In this document: one piece after another, positions 1 through 19,539 of the stretch
Layout: each line of letters starts with the position of its first letter
Numbering within the stretch: position 1 is the first letter of the stretch
Source of the DNA: Strix aluco
Lineage: Eukaryota; Chordata; Aves; Strigiformes; Strigidae
Direction of reading: 5' to 3'
Assembly (NCBI RefSeq): GCF_031877795.1
Contig: NC_133954.1
Span: 10,259,466-10,323,465, forward strand
DNA length: 64,000 nt
The notes under the pieces: generated by a model
Databases searched by the model: none
Told to the model about the DNA's origin: nothing
Seen by the model: only the letters and a program-made list of their open reading frames with translations
Position numbers and translations under genes: made by a program

Positions 1-9
1 TGTTTTCCC

Positions 10-148
10 CTTTTTACGTAAGTTGTTCCAAACATGTTTGTTACAACCCCCTGCTGATGCACCTTTGGCAAAAGTGGTTTTGGGTCCAAAGATCAGTGCT
101 GGGACAAGCGACCTGCCCGCGGCAAACAAGAGCCCGCAGCGTATAAAA
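10..148 (+). promoter_or_regulatory. G6PC1: G6PC1 proximal promoter (CRE, FOXO-type site, HNF4-type site, TATA box)
   Basis: A palindromic CRE/bZIP site TTACGTAA lies at 14-21 and a forkhead-type TGTTTGTT at 35-42. An HNF4/DR1-like GTCCAAAGATCA is at 84-95 and a TATA box TATAAAA at 142-148, about 50 bp before the start codon at 197. Order and spacing match the mammalian G6PC promoter as I remember it, where these sites carry cAMP, insulin/FOXO1 and HNF4 control of gluconeogenesis. The motifs are seen directly; the regulatory roles are carried over from mammals. Confidence 0.8.
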
Positions 149-196
149 CCCAGCGGCACGGTGGAGCGCGGGACAGCCAGAGCAGCGCCGAGGAGG

Positions 197-3100
197 ATGG
201 AGGCCGCCACGAACCTCCTGCACGACACGGGTGTCCAGGCGACGCGCTGGCTGCAGCAGCGCTTCCAGGGCTCCCAGGACTGGTTCCTCTTCATCTCCTT
301 CGCTGCCGACCTCAGGAACGCTTTCTTTGTCCTCTTCCCTATCTGGTTCCACTTCAGCGAGTCCGTGGGCATCAGGCTCATCTGGGTGGCCGTGATCGGT
401 GACTGGCTCAACCTTGTCTTCAAGTGGTGAGTGGCCCGGTGCCACGGCTCCCTCTGGGCGTTGGCACAGCTGGACTAACGCAGGCCAGATGTGCACTCTC
501 AGTCTTGACGCGGGTGTGAAACAAGGACCAGAGTCCGGCCTCCAGCCTGGCAGTGGTGAGGGTCACTCCTTCCCGAGCCGTGCGGCAGCAGCTCGAACCC
601 CCCCCCAGAAGTCAGGCAGAGGGATCGACCCTCCTGCAGAGCCCTTTGCCGTCGGCCAGGGCTGCGCAGAGCCCCTCCCCACGCCTGGCATGGCCCACGC
701 ACACGGGCTGTGCCCCACGTCCCCGCAGCAGGGCCCGGCGGTGTGGCCGGGGGCTGTGCTGGCCACCCCGGCTCTGCGCCTGCCCCACAGCGTGGATCTG
801 CCCGCTCTGCCTCCACGTGTGACAGCGACAGGTGGGCTCTGCCCCGGTGCCACCGTGAGACAGTTGCTCTTGACCTGAAAAAGACTTTGAGGGAGAAGAC
901 ACCACTTGTCTTTCTCAACACTTTGACTCCCTCCCAGGCAGTTCTTGCTCTTCCCTTTCCAGGCCGGGGATGGGGACACGTACAGGCAGCCTTAGCTGTC
1001 AGGACCAAGCACCAGCTGGACGCTGTGTCTGCCGGGACACCCTGGACCGCTCATGGGCCCTTTGCCCCCTCCAGCGCCTGGGCCAGAGTTGAAGCCGCAG
1101 CTGCGCCCACCCGCTCTGGTGCCCAGGACCTCTACAGCCCCCTTTCTCCTTCCTTTTCAGGATCCTCTTTGGGGAGAGACCGTACTGGTGGGTCCATGAG
1201 ACGGACTATTACAGCAATACCTCTGCCCCAGAGATCCAGCAGTTCCCACTCACCTGCGAGACCGGCCCAGGTAGGGTCCCCCAGCCCCGGCAGGGACAGC
1301 AGGCGCCTGCCCAGGGACCTGCACACGCAGGTCCCCACTCCAGGTCTCTGCCCCCACGGGGAGGGTGTGCTGGCACGGTCGGTGCCGTGGCTGGCAGCAC
1401 ACCAGCAGCACTCGCCCCTGGCTAGCTCTTGAGAAGGGCTGTTATCCCCGAGCCACAGCGCTGGCCCCCGCCGTGCTCCCGGGGACACTGGCCGTGCCTG
1501 CGGTGGGTGGAGGCAGGTCAACCCCTGCGCCGAGCAGACCTTGACCCTTGGCGTAGACGTGGCGGTTCAGCACAAACCCCTGCCCGTGCTCGGCCTCAGC
1601 CTTGGCCCCGGCCGTGCTCTGCCCTCCAGCCCCAAACGCGGGCAGCTGTGCCGTGGGGAAGGGGTTTGCCCAGCTCTGGCTGTGCTTTGCCTGCATCTTT
1701 CCACGGGAGCCAGGGGAGGCTGCAGGCATCCCTGGCACTCCCAGCGCGAGCTGTCGAGGATGGTCAGTGCCCTCTGCCCTGTCCTGCCTGGCAGATGGGC
1801 TGTGGAGCCAGAGCCATGCTCCCACACTGCCCCTGCTCTGCTGGTCCCTGCTCCAGCCTCACCTGTGCCCGGGATGGAGCTGGGTGCCTGCTGTGGGGTG
1901 GCCAGCGGCAGAGGGGTGCTGGGTGCTGTGCACACCCAGTGCTGCAGCCCCCGGAGCCGGGGCTGCTGCTTCGGAGCCCCACAGACACGAGGGCACAGCC
2001 TGCTCTGATGGGGGGTCTGACCTGGGGCTCTCTTCTGGCCCAGGGAGCCCCTCCGGCCACGCCATGGGCGCAGCAGGCGTGTACTACGTCATGGTGACAG
2101 CCCTCCTCTCCTCTGCCATGGGGAAGAAGCAGTCAAGGACACTCAAGTACTGGTAAGCTGTGCGCCAAAACCACCGTGCTGGGCAGAGGCTGCTCCAGCG
2201 CCAAGGGACGCACCGCAGAGCCCATCAGGGCCCAAGCTGCGGGCAGACACCAGGCACGGCACCCCGGGAGGGGTGTGCACGAGGACAGGCTCGGTGGGTG
2301 GCTGGGCACTGCTCGGAGTGCGCGATGGCAGCACCCTGGGCAGCACGATCCGGCCCTGACACCGATGTGGCTGCCTGCCCCTCGCAGGGTGCTGTGGATG
2401 GTGCTTTGGACGGGATTCTGGGCAGTTCAGGTCTGCGTCTGCCTGTCCCGAGTCTTCATTGCCGCCCACTTCCCCCATCAGGTCATCGCAGGGGTCATAT
2501 CAGGTGAGTGTATCGGACCCCGAGTCCTCTTCCCCATGGCACCGGGCGCTGGACTGCAGCTCCTGCAGCACTGGCCTGACGGACACACACGGGGTCGTGT
2601 TGCAAAGCTGTGTCTGTGGCTCTGCATTTTCTGCCCTCGGCATCACGGGCAGGATGTCGTCCAGGACACACCTTTGTCCCTGTCCTGTTTGAGACCTGAG
2701 TTCCAGTCGGGCAGGTAGGGAACTGCCAGCCACTGCTGGGCTCTGAGGGACAGTGACTGTGGCCTGAAGGCACGGGCAGGGCAGGCTGGGGGTTGTCACT
2801 GGGCGAGGGAGCAGAATCGGCCATCTGTGAGCAGTGGGGCACAGTGGTGGCCGCCGGGGCAGTCAGCACTGCAGGGAGCACTGGGGTAGCCCCTGGCACA
2901 CGTCTCCTGCCAGAGCGCCCAGGGCCGCGGGGTCCACTCGGCTCCAGCACTTGCTGACAGGCATTGCCTCCTCTCCCACTTCGTTACCGGCAGGGATGGC
3001 CGTGGCCAAGACCTTCCAGCACGTCAGCTGCATCTACCATGCCAGCCTCCGCCGGTACCTGGGCGTCACCTTCTTCCTCTTCAGCTTTGCCCTGGGCTTC

Positions 3101-3505
3101 TACCTGCTGCTGCGGGTGCTCGGCGTGGACCTGCTCTGGACACTGGAGAAGGCGCAGAGGTGGTGCGCCCACCCTGAGTGGGTCCACATCGACACCACCC
3201 CCTTCGCCAGCCTCCTCCGGAACCTGGGCATCCTCTTCGGGCTGGGGCTGGCCCTCAACTCCCACATGTACCTGGACAGCTGCCGGAGGAAGCAGGGCCG
3301 GCAGCTGCCCTTCCGCCTGGGCTGCGTCGCCTCCTCCCTCCTCATCCTGCACCTCTTTGACGCCTTCAAGCCGCCCTCCCACATGCAGCTGCTCTTCTAC
3401 GTCCTCTCCTTCTGCAAGAGCGCGGCCGTGCCACTGGCCGCTGTCGGCCTCATCCCGTACTGCGTCTCCCAGCTCCTGGCCGGGCAGAACAAGAAGGGTC
3501 TCTAG
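197..3505 (+). CDS. G6PC1: Glucose-6-phosphatase catalytic subunit 1
   Basis: Five coding exons, 197-426, 1161-1270, 2044-2152, 2388-2503 and 2994-3505, join in frame at GT-AG sites to give 358 residues (human 357). This is the multi-spanning ER-membrane enzyme that hydrolyses glucose-6-phosphate in the ER lumen, the last step of gluconeogenesis and glycogenolysis. The phosphatase signature is intact: Lys76 and Arg83 (GERPYWW), PSGH with His119 (the human nucleophile-region histidine), and [11 protein letters not shown] with Arg171 and the catalytic His177 (human His176, shifted by one inserted residue). The N-glycosylation site Asn96 (NTS) is present. The C-terminus ends KKGL, a KKXX ER-retrieval signal. 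The start was chosen because [10 protein letters not shown] aligns with the human N-terminus and sits just downstream of the TATA box. Paralogues G6PC2 and G6PC3 are less likely given the synteny and promoter. Confidence 0.97.
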
Positions 3506-4160
3506 GGGCGTCCCTGCAGGTAACGGTGCCCCGTGGGCAGGCAGCCGCCCCGGCGCTGGGCTTGGGAGCAGTCACCGGACCGTGGGTGCACCCCAGCCAC
3601 TGTTTGCTCCCCACTGAACCTGCGCAGATCGGCTCCATGGCGGGAGCAGCCCGCAGAGGCTGGGCTGGCGGCGCTGCCCGACAGCTCCCGCGGCACAGAC
3701 CCACAGCGCCAGGCGTGCTGCGGGCTCGGGCGGTCTGTGGCCAGGTGATGGCACAGCGAGCCCCGTGCTCCCAGGACTCTACTGCTGACCCCCCCACACC
3801 CCAGGGACACAGCAGCTGTGGGGGGAAGACCCTGCGCTCCCCTGCAGCTCACGGGGATGCGCCACCTCCCTGCTGCAGGGCTGGGGGTGGCACCGCGGGG
3901 AGCAGGGTGCTCACCCAGGGGCGCTGGGGCTCTGCTGGCAAGGCAGCTCTGTTACAGGAACAGGCAGACACTGTGATTTGGCGATAAAGCTCCAGCTTGC
4001 GGGAGCCCCCCCAGCCCCGAGGTGTTCAGTATTCACTGAAGCAGCATGGGGTACATGTATGTGTGTATATACGAGACACATGTCTACATACACATACACG
4101 TACGGGTGTGTCTGTACACAAGAAGTGTTTTATTAAAGCTGAAGGTGTGTTCAGCCGGTG
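3506..4160 (+). terminator. G6PC1: G6PC1 3' UTR and polyadenylation signal
   Basis: About 650 bp follow the stop. A GT/AC-rich alternating stretch lies near 4050-4118, and an ATTAAA hexamer at 4132-4137 precedes a GT-rich downstream segment (aaggtgtgttcag). This is the best candidate mRNA end. Confidence 0.6.
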
Positions 4161-5860
4161 AGGTCAGATGTCTCGCTGGCCGGTGAGGTGGGATGGGGAC
4201 TGGCTCCCGGGTGCAGGGGTGGCAGCGGGGGCTGCCGGAGGCAGGACGTCGCTCCTGCGGGACACGGCCAAACCCCCGGGAACCACAGCGCCGGGCTCCG
4301 CTGGGCGCCGTTGCCTTTCACCCTCGGGTGCGTTCAGATGTGGCCAGCACAGCAGCGGGGGGGGGGGGGGTGTCAAGCTGCTTTTTGTGCTGGTTATCCA
4401 GGTTTCTGGGTGCACCTTGTGCCAGGAACAGGGACACAGTTGTGTTACAGAAACGAGCGCAGCTTTGGGACGGATGGGCTCAGCTGGGGCTGTGCCGAGC
4501 CCCCAGGCTGCGGGGTCAGGGGCCAGTGGCCAGCGCTGGCTCAGCCTACAGGCACCGACCGCCGGCTCTGCCCGGGGCGCGGGAAGCGGCTGCATCAACG
4601 TGGGGTCCCGGCGCTTCACTGCGCCCCCGGCTCTCCCGGCAGCCCCGTCCTGGCCCTCCGGCCTTGGCACCTCGCTCCTTAGCAGGAAGCCAGCTGCAGG
4701 CTCCCCCGCTGCTTCAAAGCCATAGGGGCTGTGCAGCCTGCCAAGTAACTCTGTAAACATCCTCTCTCGGTCTGAGCTATAGTTTGAAATAGATATGAAG
4801 GTGCAGCTTCTTTCCTCCTGCCAGACCGTACGTGTGCACGTGCAGGCTCTCCCCAGACACCAGCTCCCGCAGCATTTACCCCACACCCTGCTACAAGCGC
4901 CAGCGGCGTTCTCTGCTGTCACACCTGAGAAATGTCACCTCCCCTGCCCGGACCCTGCACCGCCCTCGGGAGAAGGTGCCCAGCGAAGCCGTGGTAACGC
5001 CCGTTGTCCCCGTCTCCTCCAGCTGGGGAGCGGCCGTCCCGACTGGAAGGATGGGGACAGGCAGCCGGAGCCCGCGGGGGGAAGAGCCGCAGCAGAGTCC
5101 GACGGGCGCTGCTGGCAGCAGCAGTGAAGGAAACGCCAAATGTACAGCTCAAACACACGACTTTAATGTTTTTCTGCCTGCAAAACAAAGCACTCGGTGG
5201 CCGCCTCCATCCGCGTTTAATCCTCCCCTGCAGAGGCAGCAGCGGGCGCAGCGCGGCTCTTCCCGGCTACAAACAGGGGAACCCCCGCTCGCGGGAGAAG
5301 GGCTCACGCAGTTGTTCTTTGGTGCCACCTCCTTTCCTTGCTCACAGGCTGGACAACAGCAGCTTGTCCTCCTGCCTCCCAGCTCTACCTCAGGCAGCTG
5401 GAACTGGTGACCAGCTTAGTTTGGTCTTTTAAGGGGGATTTACTGATCTGAGCATTCCTCCAACTCCTGCCACATCTCAATCTTTCTTCTTCCTACAAAA
5501 TTTCAGCAGCAAAAGCTTGATTCATCTTCTCTGCACTTGTTGGCAAGTATCATACCCAAACCCTCCACTTCTTACCAGTATTCTCACGTCTCTAAATGCA
5601 TCCAGCTTATTACAAACAAACACACTCACAAAGCAACTACTCCTCAGCAACGGGTACAAAGTAAAAAGCCACAACGTACTGCAAAGGGGAAGGCCGATCT
5701 CCTGGTTTTAAGCAGCCTACAAAATGGTTAAATAACGACTACTGTGTACCACTTATCTGGGGAAATGACAGAACCCTTGCAGCAAAGCGTGGACAGCAGA
5801 TCCCCTCCCCGTTATCCTCGAGCTCCGAATCACCTCGCACAGGGCACACGCACACGGGCA
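4161..5860. other. Intergenic gap between convergent G6PC1 and AARSD1
   Basis: I see no gene here. A run of twelve or so G lies at about 4360-4372. The part from 5400 to 5760 is AT-richer. On the minus strand, ATTAAA hexamers at 5161-5166 and 5215-5220 could serve longer AARSD1 transcripts, but nothing else supports this. Confidence 0.5.
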
Positions 5861-5874
5861 GTTGGTTTTACATC

Positions 5875-5880
5875 TTTATT
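5875..5880 (-). terminator. AARSD1: AARSD1 polyadenylation signal (AATAAA)
   Basis: TTTATT on the plus strand is AATAAA on the minus strand, about 70 bp past the AARSD1 stop codon. This gives a short 3' UTR. Confidence 0.65.
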
Positions 5881-5947
5881 CTCTGGGAGAGACGCTGCCG
5901 GAGCTCACGCGAGGCGGGGGAGACCGCGCTACTTTGGGAACTGTCTC

Positions 5948-8900
5948 TTACACTTCAGGGCTTCGATGGCTGATGAATTCCTGGAGCAGGGCTTCCACTT
6001 CTCCCCGTCGACTCATCTTGGCTGCCTTGCCCTGGAAGCGGCCCCGTTTCCCGGCTCCTTTGCCCCCCAGCAGCTCCGCCACCCTGCAGCGACCGGAGCG
6101 CAGGCTGAGGGCCGAGGGGGGGAGCAGCCCGGCCCGACCCGCTGCGAGAGCCCAGGGCTGTGCCCGGCCAACGCCGCCCAGCTGCTCAGCCCCCCATGAC
6201 AGCTCTCACCAGTTCTAGGGAAACCAGAGAACACATTACCTGGGACCTAAATGCTCAACTGCGTCAACAGGCCCAGCCAGGAGGAAGAGTCCTGCTTCTC
6301 TTTCATCCCCCACCGTCAGGAAGAGCAGGGCCTCCTGCGGACAGATGGGCCCGATGCAGAACCACCGCTGCCTCCTCGGCCGGGGAGGGGATGGAGACAC
6401 TGGCCACGGGACCCAGCCAAGGACACAAACAACGCGCGAGCTCGTGTGTGTTACTGAGGCAGAGGCTCGACTTGAAGAAAAAGGGAGGGTGGCTGCTGGA
6501 GCTTTAACACTCGATCGTACGTTGTGGGGGACAGTGGGGTACTGGAGTACCCTAGGGTGAAGGGCTGGGGTTGGGTAATCGCTGTAGGCCCCTTCCAACT
6601 GAAATAGTCTAGTGCTAGTCTAGTCTAGTCTAAAACAGCCGACGAGGTTCCGTACAGCTCTTTGGGGGACAGGCTCTGAATTTTTGCTGTTGTATTTCTC
6701 GACTGTTGAGGATTCCCCTGCAGACTGAGGCTGCTGGGGACAAGAACCCCCACGACCCCGGAGAGGAACAGGCCCGTCACCTGGCCTGGGGCGGCAGAAG
6801 CCCGGCCCTGCCTGCGCCACGGCCCCCAGGAAGAAGCTGCTGGTGCCAGGTCAGTCTTCATCCGTCAGTGACTCACCTCTGTCCCGATCTCATTAGCGAT
6901 GATATTCATAAATTCAGAGTCACCCTCTTTCCTGTATGGACGGGTAAAAAAACACTTCAGAGAGGAGCAAAAATCCCCTCTAGAGTCCAAAATACAAATC
7001 AGAAACTGAAGGCCTGATCAGGCCTGGGGCTGTGGCCTCTTGCTCTTAGGATGGAGATTAGTTTTTAACTATACATCTAACTCCTCCTTGTGCATCTCTG
7101 CAGACATATTAACAATTATTTAAAATTATTTATCTTTAAGAAATAGAGCTCCTCAGGTTTATTTGAAAATATCAAGGGCAGAGAGAAATCAGATAGACAC
7201 ACTTATTTATTAGCTATAAAAGCAGAAGAATTCAGTGACTGAATACTAACACCTTCCGTTAACTACACAAGCTTCCAGCAGGCTGTTCACCTTGTTTATA
7301 TTCTTCCTTGAGAAACAAGCCTGAATAGGCATCAGAGAGACGCAACCACCATAAAACGTGCAAGATGATACCACTGTACCCTCTTCCCTGAACTCCCCCA
7401 TACCTGTGTAACACAAACAGCTGGCTTTGAGCAGGTTTGCTCTTGAAGTCCCGCGCTATCAAAACAGCAATGTCTCTAAGCAGGTTCAAGTTATTCTGAA
7501 AGAAAAGCAAATAAACTGTTTTCACTGTCAGTGTGAACACTGAGCTGTGCTCCCAGAGATGGGAGCGGTTCTCATAATGTCCACAAAAGCTGACGTCTAC
7601 TATTCAGTTCCCAGCTATCATGACTAAAGCTCAGCCCTGCGGGAAGCAGCCACAATCTGCTTTTCTCAGCCATCCTCACACCTTCTGAAGCAGCTTCACA
7701 GAACTCTGCAGTCTCTTCACAGCCTCTACGTGCTCACCTGGCCCATTTCTGAAAGAACAAGGAGAATTTGGATCGCCAAGGACAAAGGAGGGACAAAGAA
7801 AGGACTTCTTAAAGGAGCAAAAGCAGATAGCATCATAAAACGCACCATGCGAGGTACCCTGAGGCTTATGTGCTATTTGTCAGAAGGAACAGTAAAGATG
7901 AAATAAAGTGGAAAGGGTATTACTTGAGCAGTGAGGTTAGAGCCTTCTCAGTACTGTGACTTTGTTCGATTGACTTCAGCACTCTGTTTCCCGCCAGGAA
8001 AACCAAGTTCGTTTTGTTCTTTTTCCCTTTTTCTGTGCCAAGGAGTTTAATAACCTTAAAAAGAAAATCACCCTGGTCAGAAAAGAACCGTACTTGCTTA
8101 TACTCACACAGGTGGTCAGTTCCTCCTGGACTATGCCTTATTGTGAATATTGGGTCTCTGCCAGTGAAAATAAACTGATTAAAATCAGCCATAAGGTCAA
8201 CATACAAAAAAAAAAAGGGATGGTGATACAGTGGAATGAATCCAGTCACGGCCTGCACTCTGCAGTGCATCTGGATGTCTCTGCTGGGACACAGACTTCA
8301 ACAAGTGACTGAAAAGACAGAAACACTAAAAAGGCAACTCCAGAACTTTATCTCCACCTCCCTGCACAGAGCATTTCTCGTTCACAACAAACACTCAAAA
8401 ATGCCAGAGCTCTGAGCAGAGGGGACAGACGGCCAGTGGCCCAGCACGGCCCCGCCACAGTGGCGATGCAGCGCGTGCCCTCGGCAGAGGCCGCGGCGGT
8501 TCAGAAAACGCCCCGGCTGTGGGCGAGGGGCCGAGTGCCGGCACAGGCAGGGAAGGAGCCCAGCGGACGGGTCGGAGCTGCTGGCGGGTGTGCGGCCTGC
8601 CGGGGCTCACCCCCCAAGCTGGACAGCTCCCAGCAGACCCCGGGCTCAGGGCCTCGGGCTGTCCCCGGCCCGAACGCGCAGCACGGCCGCAGCCCCCACC
8701 TGCAGGTCGCTCAGGTTGGAGACGTGAGTCCCGCAGCACATGTTGGAGTCTATGCCTTCGATGTCAACAACTCGCACCGGCCCCGCGTGGTCATCGGGCA
8801 AACCACGGCTTCTCACCTGCCAAGAGGAGGACAACGGCACACACGGTGGCATCTGTGCCGCAGCGACTCTGGTCCCACCGAGACCATCGGTTCTCTCCCC

Positions 8901-10355
8901 ACCACTCACTGTTTCGATTTCAGGGTCATCTGCAGCCAGTTCCCTCACCACCACCGGCACCCGCTCCCGGATTTTCTCATTCACGCTCCTCTCCAGGGCC
9001 CCCATTTGCTCTGCTGTCACGGAGGGGGTGTCCAGCTCAATGACGCTTCGCTGACGGCCCAGCTCCCTGCACCAACGAAGAACATCTGCTGCTGTAGCTA
9101 AGCCCAGCCCAGGTCCCTCTGCGCAGCACTAAGTGCCATCCCACTGCTGGGAATGTGGCAACTGAAACGAAACCTACTGCCCTCCTCTTCCTGTTATTTC
9201 CAGAGCACCAGACGCATGCCAAATACTTGCAGAAGGACAAGACAGAGCAAATACTTTGCACAGCTTCTCTCCAGTTCAGTCACCCCTCCCAGGCCCTCTG
9301 AGCTCGAGTCAAGTGTCCAAACTGCTTTTATCAGTGTTCAGCTCCCTGCGGCCCAGCACGGTGGCACACACCAAACAACGTAAAACTGGGGTCGAAAGGA
9401 GCCTTTTCCCTGCTCACCATGAAGTTGTCTTGAACCCAAACATCTGTTCTGCGATGGCAGTGATGAGATGCTGTCCTGGAAGGGACGTGCAAGCAACGGC
9501 TTTGAGTGCCACCGGACACAGGAAAAGAGATTTTCAGCCAGACTGCGTTTCTTCTGCTGACGTTCCCCGTGACACCTGGGAGCGCCCGGGCGCTGTGGGG
9601 CTCACACTACGGCTCGGGAGCAGGGAGAGGCAGCCACGGGCCTTGGGCCCAGAGAGCAGCACGGTGCACGGTGGCCACTTCAAAGCCGGTTGAACTTTCC
9701 CTTCCCAAGCTGTTGGCTGGGGCTTGTGCCCAGGCCAAGGAGGGCCCGCAGGGGCGGCCCCGGGGTGGCCTGTACCCGGCTGGGGGGGGGGGACAAGCTG
9801 GGCACTGGCCACCCCCCGGCCCCGGGAGGGTGACGCCGCCCCAGACGGGGCCCGCGGCACCGCTGGCCACCGGGCCACGAGCCGTTACCGGGCACGGACC
9901 TGAATGTTGCTGCATGTGGTCGAAGCGGCGCTCCCAGTCCAGCGACAGCAGCACCTCGGCGCCCGGCTCCAGCGCCGCCGGCACGAAGTGGACGGCCTCG
10001 GGCCCCCGCCGGGTCACGCGCAGCACCGGCACGTCACCGATGAGGCCGCGGTCGTCCGGCTGCGACACGGGGTGTCAGTGCCGCCAGCCCGGCCCCTGCC
10101 CCGGCCCCGCACCCGCCCCGTACCTGCCCGCCGCCCTCGGGGAAGAGGATGGTGTCCTCCAGTACCACCTGGAACCCGCGCACCGGCTCCCCGCCGCCCT
10201 CGGGCCGCAGCTCCGCCGCCCGGCACGACACCACCCTGGTGGCGAACTGAAACGGAGGCGGCGGCGTCAGCACCGTGAGGGCCGTGAGACCCTCCCGCCG
10301 CCCGCCCCGCCGCTACCTGCCGGGCCCAGCTGTCCCGCTGGCAATGGAACACCAT
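5948..10355 (-). CDS. AARSD1: Alanyl-tRNA editing protein Aarsd1 (AlaX family)
   Basis: Twelve coding exons in transcript order: 10317-10355, 10124-10246, 9900-10059, 9418-9475, 8910-9066, 8700-8816, 7924-8054, 7682-7748, 7404-7495, 6877-6931, 6240-6334, 5948-6083. They join with consistent phases to 409 residues (human 412). The protein is a free-standing editing domain that hydrolyses Ser- or Gly-mischarged tRNA(Ala) in the cytosol. Zinc-ligand motifs are present: HMQQH (His102, His106) and CCGTH (about Cys206 and His210). So are the FPEGGGQPDDRG start of the editing fold and the C-terminal basic GKGAGKRGRFQGK segment. The first ATG at 10355 has a near-perfect Kozak context (GCCGCCATGG). 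PTGES3L ends only about 230 bp upstream on the same strand; in human these two genes make read-through transcripts, so that is possible here too. Confidence 0.96.
6560..6633 (+). repeat. CR1-type LINE 3' tail
   Basis: The sequence ggttgggtaatcgctgtagg followed by ccccttccaact matches the conserved 3' end of avian CR1 retroposons. It is followed by a short tandem of TAGTC (6603-6631) in place of the usual ATTCT-like terminal repeat. Only the tail is recognisable, and the 5' limit is uncertain. It lies in the last-but-one intron of AARSD1. Confidence 0.65.
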
Positions 10356-10389
10356 GGCGGCGGCGGCGGCGGCTGAGGGGCGCGGTGAC

Positions 10390-10457
10390 GGCGGCCGCGA
10401 GGGGACACGGGGCCGGCGGTAACGGCGGCCGCGGGGGGACACGGGGCCGGCGGTCGC
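10390..10457. repeat. 34-bp tandem duplication in the AARSD1 promoter/5' UTR
   Basis: Two near-identical 34-bp copies of a ggcggccgc(ga/gg)ggggacacgg-type unit start at 10390 and 10424. They lie between the AARSD1 start codon (10355) and the PTGES3L polyadenylation site (10586), inside a CpG-rich segment that probably holds the AARSD1 promoter. Confidence 0.7.
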
Positions 10458-10585
10458 GGCCGCTTTGCCGCGGGTGGGCGGGGCCTGCAGGGTGACGCGC
10501 GCGCGTTCCCGGCGGCGGCGGGGCGGGAGTTCTCGGGGCGGGCGGTTCCCGAGCGGACGGCAACGACAGGCGGCGGCAGTTCCCG

Positions 10586-10591
10586 TTTATT
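10586..10591 (-). terminator. PTGES3L: PTGES3L polyadenylation signal (AATAAA)
   Basis: TTTATT on the plus strand, 135 bp beyond the PTGES3L stop, is AATAAA on the minus strand. It leaves about 230 bp to the AARSD1 start codon. Confidence 0.6.
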
Positions 10592-10724
10592 GCCCGGCAC
10601 CGGGAGGCCGGACGGCTCCCGCCGCGCTCGGCGCGGAACCAGCCGGGGCGGCTCCGCTTCCCCGGAGAGCCCGGCCCGCGCTGCTCGTCGGTGCACCGGG
10701 AGGGCTCCTGCGGCGGCCCCGGCT

Positions 10725-16430
<5,706 letters not shown>

Positions 16431-17130
16431 TGTACTTTTGTTGTAGATCATCTGTTTTCCACAAGTAGGCAGCTGTTGGGCTCAAGAAGCCTGGCTTTTT
16501 TAAGACGAAGTTTGTCTCTTTGAAATTGATACTTTTTAGGGAAACCTTACGGTGTCTTGATGCTGGAAATCTGTGTTTTCCAAGGCTGCCGCTGCAAAGC
16601 TGCTGAGGCTGCGCGCTTACAGCCCCTCACCTGCCCCTCTCGTGCAGCTCTGAGGAGCAGAACCGTGCCGGCAAGCCTGTGCCGGCGAGCGTTGGCCGCG
16701 GGGGGCTGCCCCGGCTGTGGTAGCGGCCTGGCCACGGGCCCTGCGGGCAGGGGATGCCCCTTGGGACACGCAGCTTGGCCCCTGCGCTGTGGCCGAGGGC
16801 TTATTTCTCAGAGTTTGTGCTATAAATGGTGCCCCCGTGAGCCGCCTCCTGCGGAGGAGCGAGACCAGCTGGCAGGTGCTTTGTGGCCTTGGGGGTCGCC
16901 CAGGGGCGAGTGACTTGCCCTCCCCAGCGTGAGTGTATGAAACAAGGGGCAGCTGCTGAGCCGCGGTGGCCCGGCAAGCCCCAGCGGTGGCCACCTTCAG
17001 GCTGCCGCTGGGGGCCGACAGCCCCTGCCTCGCCCAGCAGCCCCCAGGTCCCTGTTCGAAGCTTTTGTGCAGCGGCCGGCGCGGCGGCCCGGTGTTGTAC
17101 GGGGGCATTAAACGGCTTCAGCAAGTGTCC
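16431..17130 (+). terminator. RUNDC1: RUNDC1 3' UTR and polyadenylation signal
   Basis: About 700 bp of GC-rich sequence follow the stop, with an ATTAAA hexamer at 17107-17112. RPL27 transcription probably begins about 400 bp further on. Confidence 0.55.
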
Positions 17131-17470
17131 GCGGGGGGAGAACCCCTCTCCCGTCACTGTCTTTTGATTCGTGTCCGTTACCGGCCTTTGGGCTGAGGCC
17201 GCGTCGGCTCCTGCGGGTTGTGGGGTTTGTCATCGGAGCCTCGGTCACCGCGGTCACTGCAGCCTCGGCTCCAGCCCCGCGGGAGCGGCGGGACCGGCCG
17301 TGCCGCGGCCGCCGGGAAGGGCCGCGCACCCGGTGTGTTGCCCGGGGTGGGGCGGTGGGCACCTGGCACAGCCGCCACGGCGGGGGGTGGGCGGGCACCC
17401 GCACGGCCGCCTGTTGCCCGGCAACGGGGCCGCGTCGCCTGGCGCCGGGAGAGCGGCTCCCGGAAGACGG

Positions 17471-17561
17471 GGCGGAAGTGACGCACGACGCGGGGTGAAA
17501 GGTCGGGGGCGCCGCCGCCGTTTCCTTTTCCGGTCCGGCCGCCATCGCCGCGGGAACCTCG
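17471..17561 (+). promoter_or_regulatory. RPL27: RPL27 core promoter and non-coding first exon with TOP-like start
   Basis: An ETS-type GGCGGAAGTGACG is at 17471-17483. The pyrimidine tract TTTCCTTTTCC (17521-17531) fits the terminal oligopyrimidine start of ribosomal-protein mRNAs. A YY1-like GCCGCCATC follows near 17538-17546, and a splice donor (CTCG|GTGAGT) ends the untranslated exon at 17561. TOP start and growth-dependent translation are family knowledge. Confidence 0.7.
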
Positions 17562-17565
17562 GTGA

Positions 17566-19493
<1,928 letters not shown>

Positions 19494-19513
19494 AGGCGTA
19501 ACGAGGTTGCATC

Positions 19514-19519
19514 AATAAA
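19514..19519 (+). terminator. RPL27: RPL27 polyadenylation signal (AATAAA)
   Basis: Canonical hexamer 20 bp after the stop codon, giving a very short 3' UTR, as is usual for ribosomal-protein genes. Confidence 0.85.
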
Positions 19520-19539
19520 TGTTTATTAAAAACCATTTT

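Noticed and set aside
10014-10442. A basic, Arg/Pro-rich N-terminal extension of AARSD1 resembling a mitochondrial presequence
   Set aside because: The frame is open upstream of the ATG at 10355, but the codon at 10442 is GTG. The ATG at 10355 has a near-perfect Kozak context, so the extension is probably leader sequence.
9506-10495. A 329-codon plus-strand open frame
   Set aside because: It is antisense to AARSD1 exons 1-3, Pro/Arg/Gly-rich, and has no recognisable domain. It is a GC shadow.
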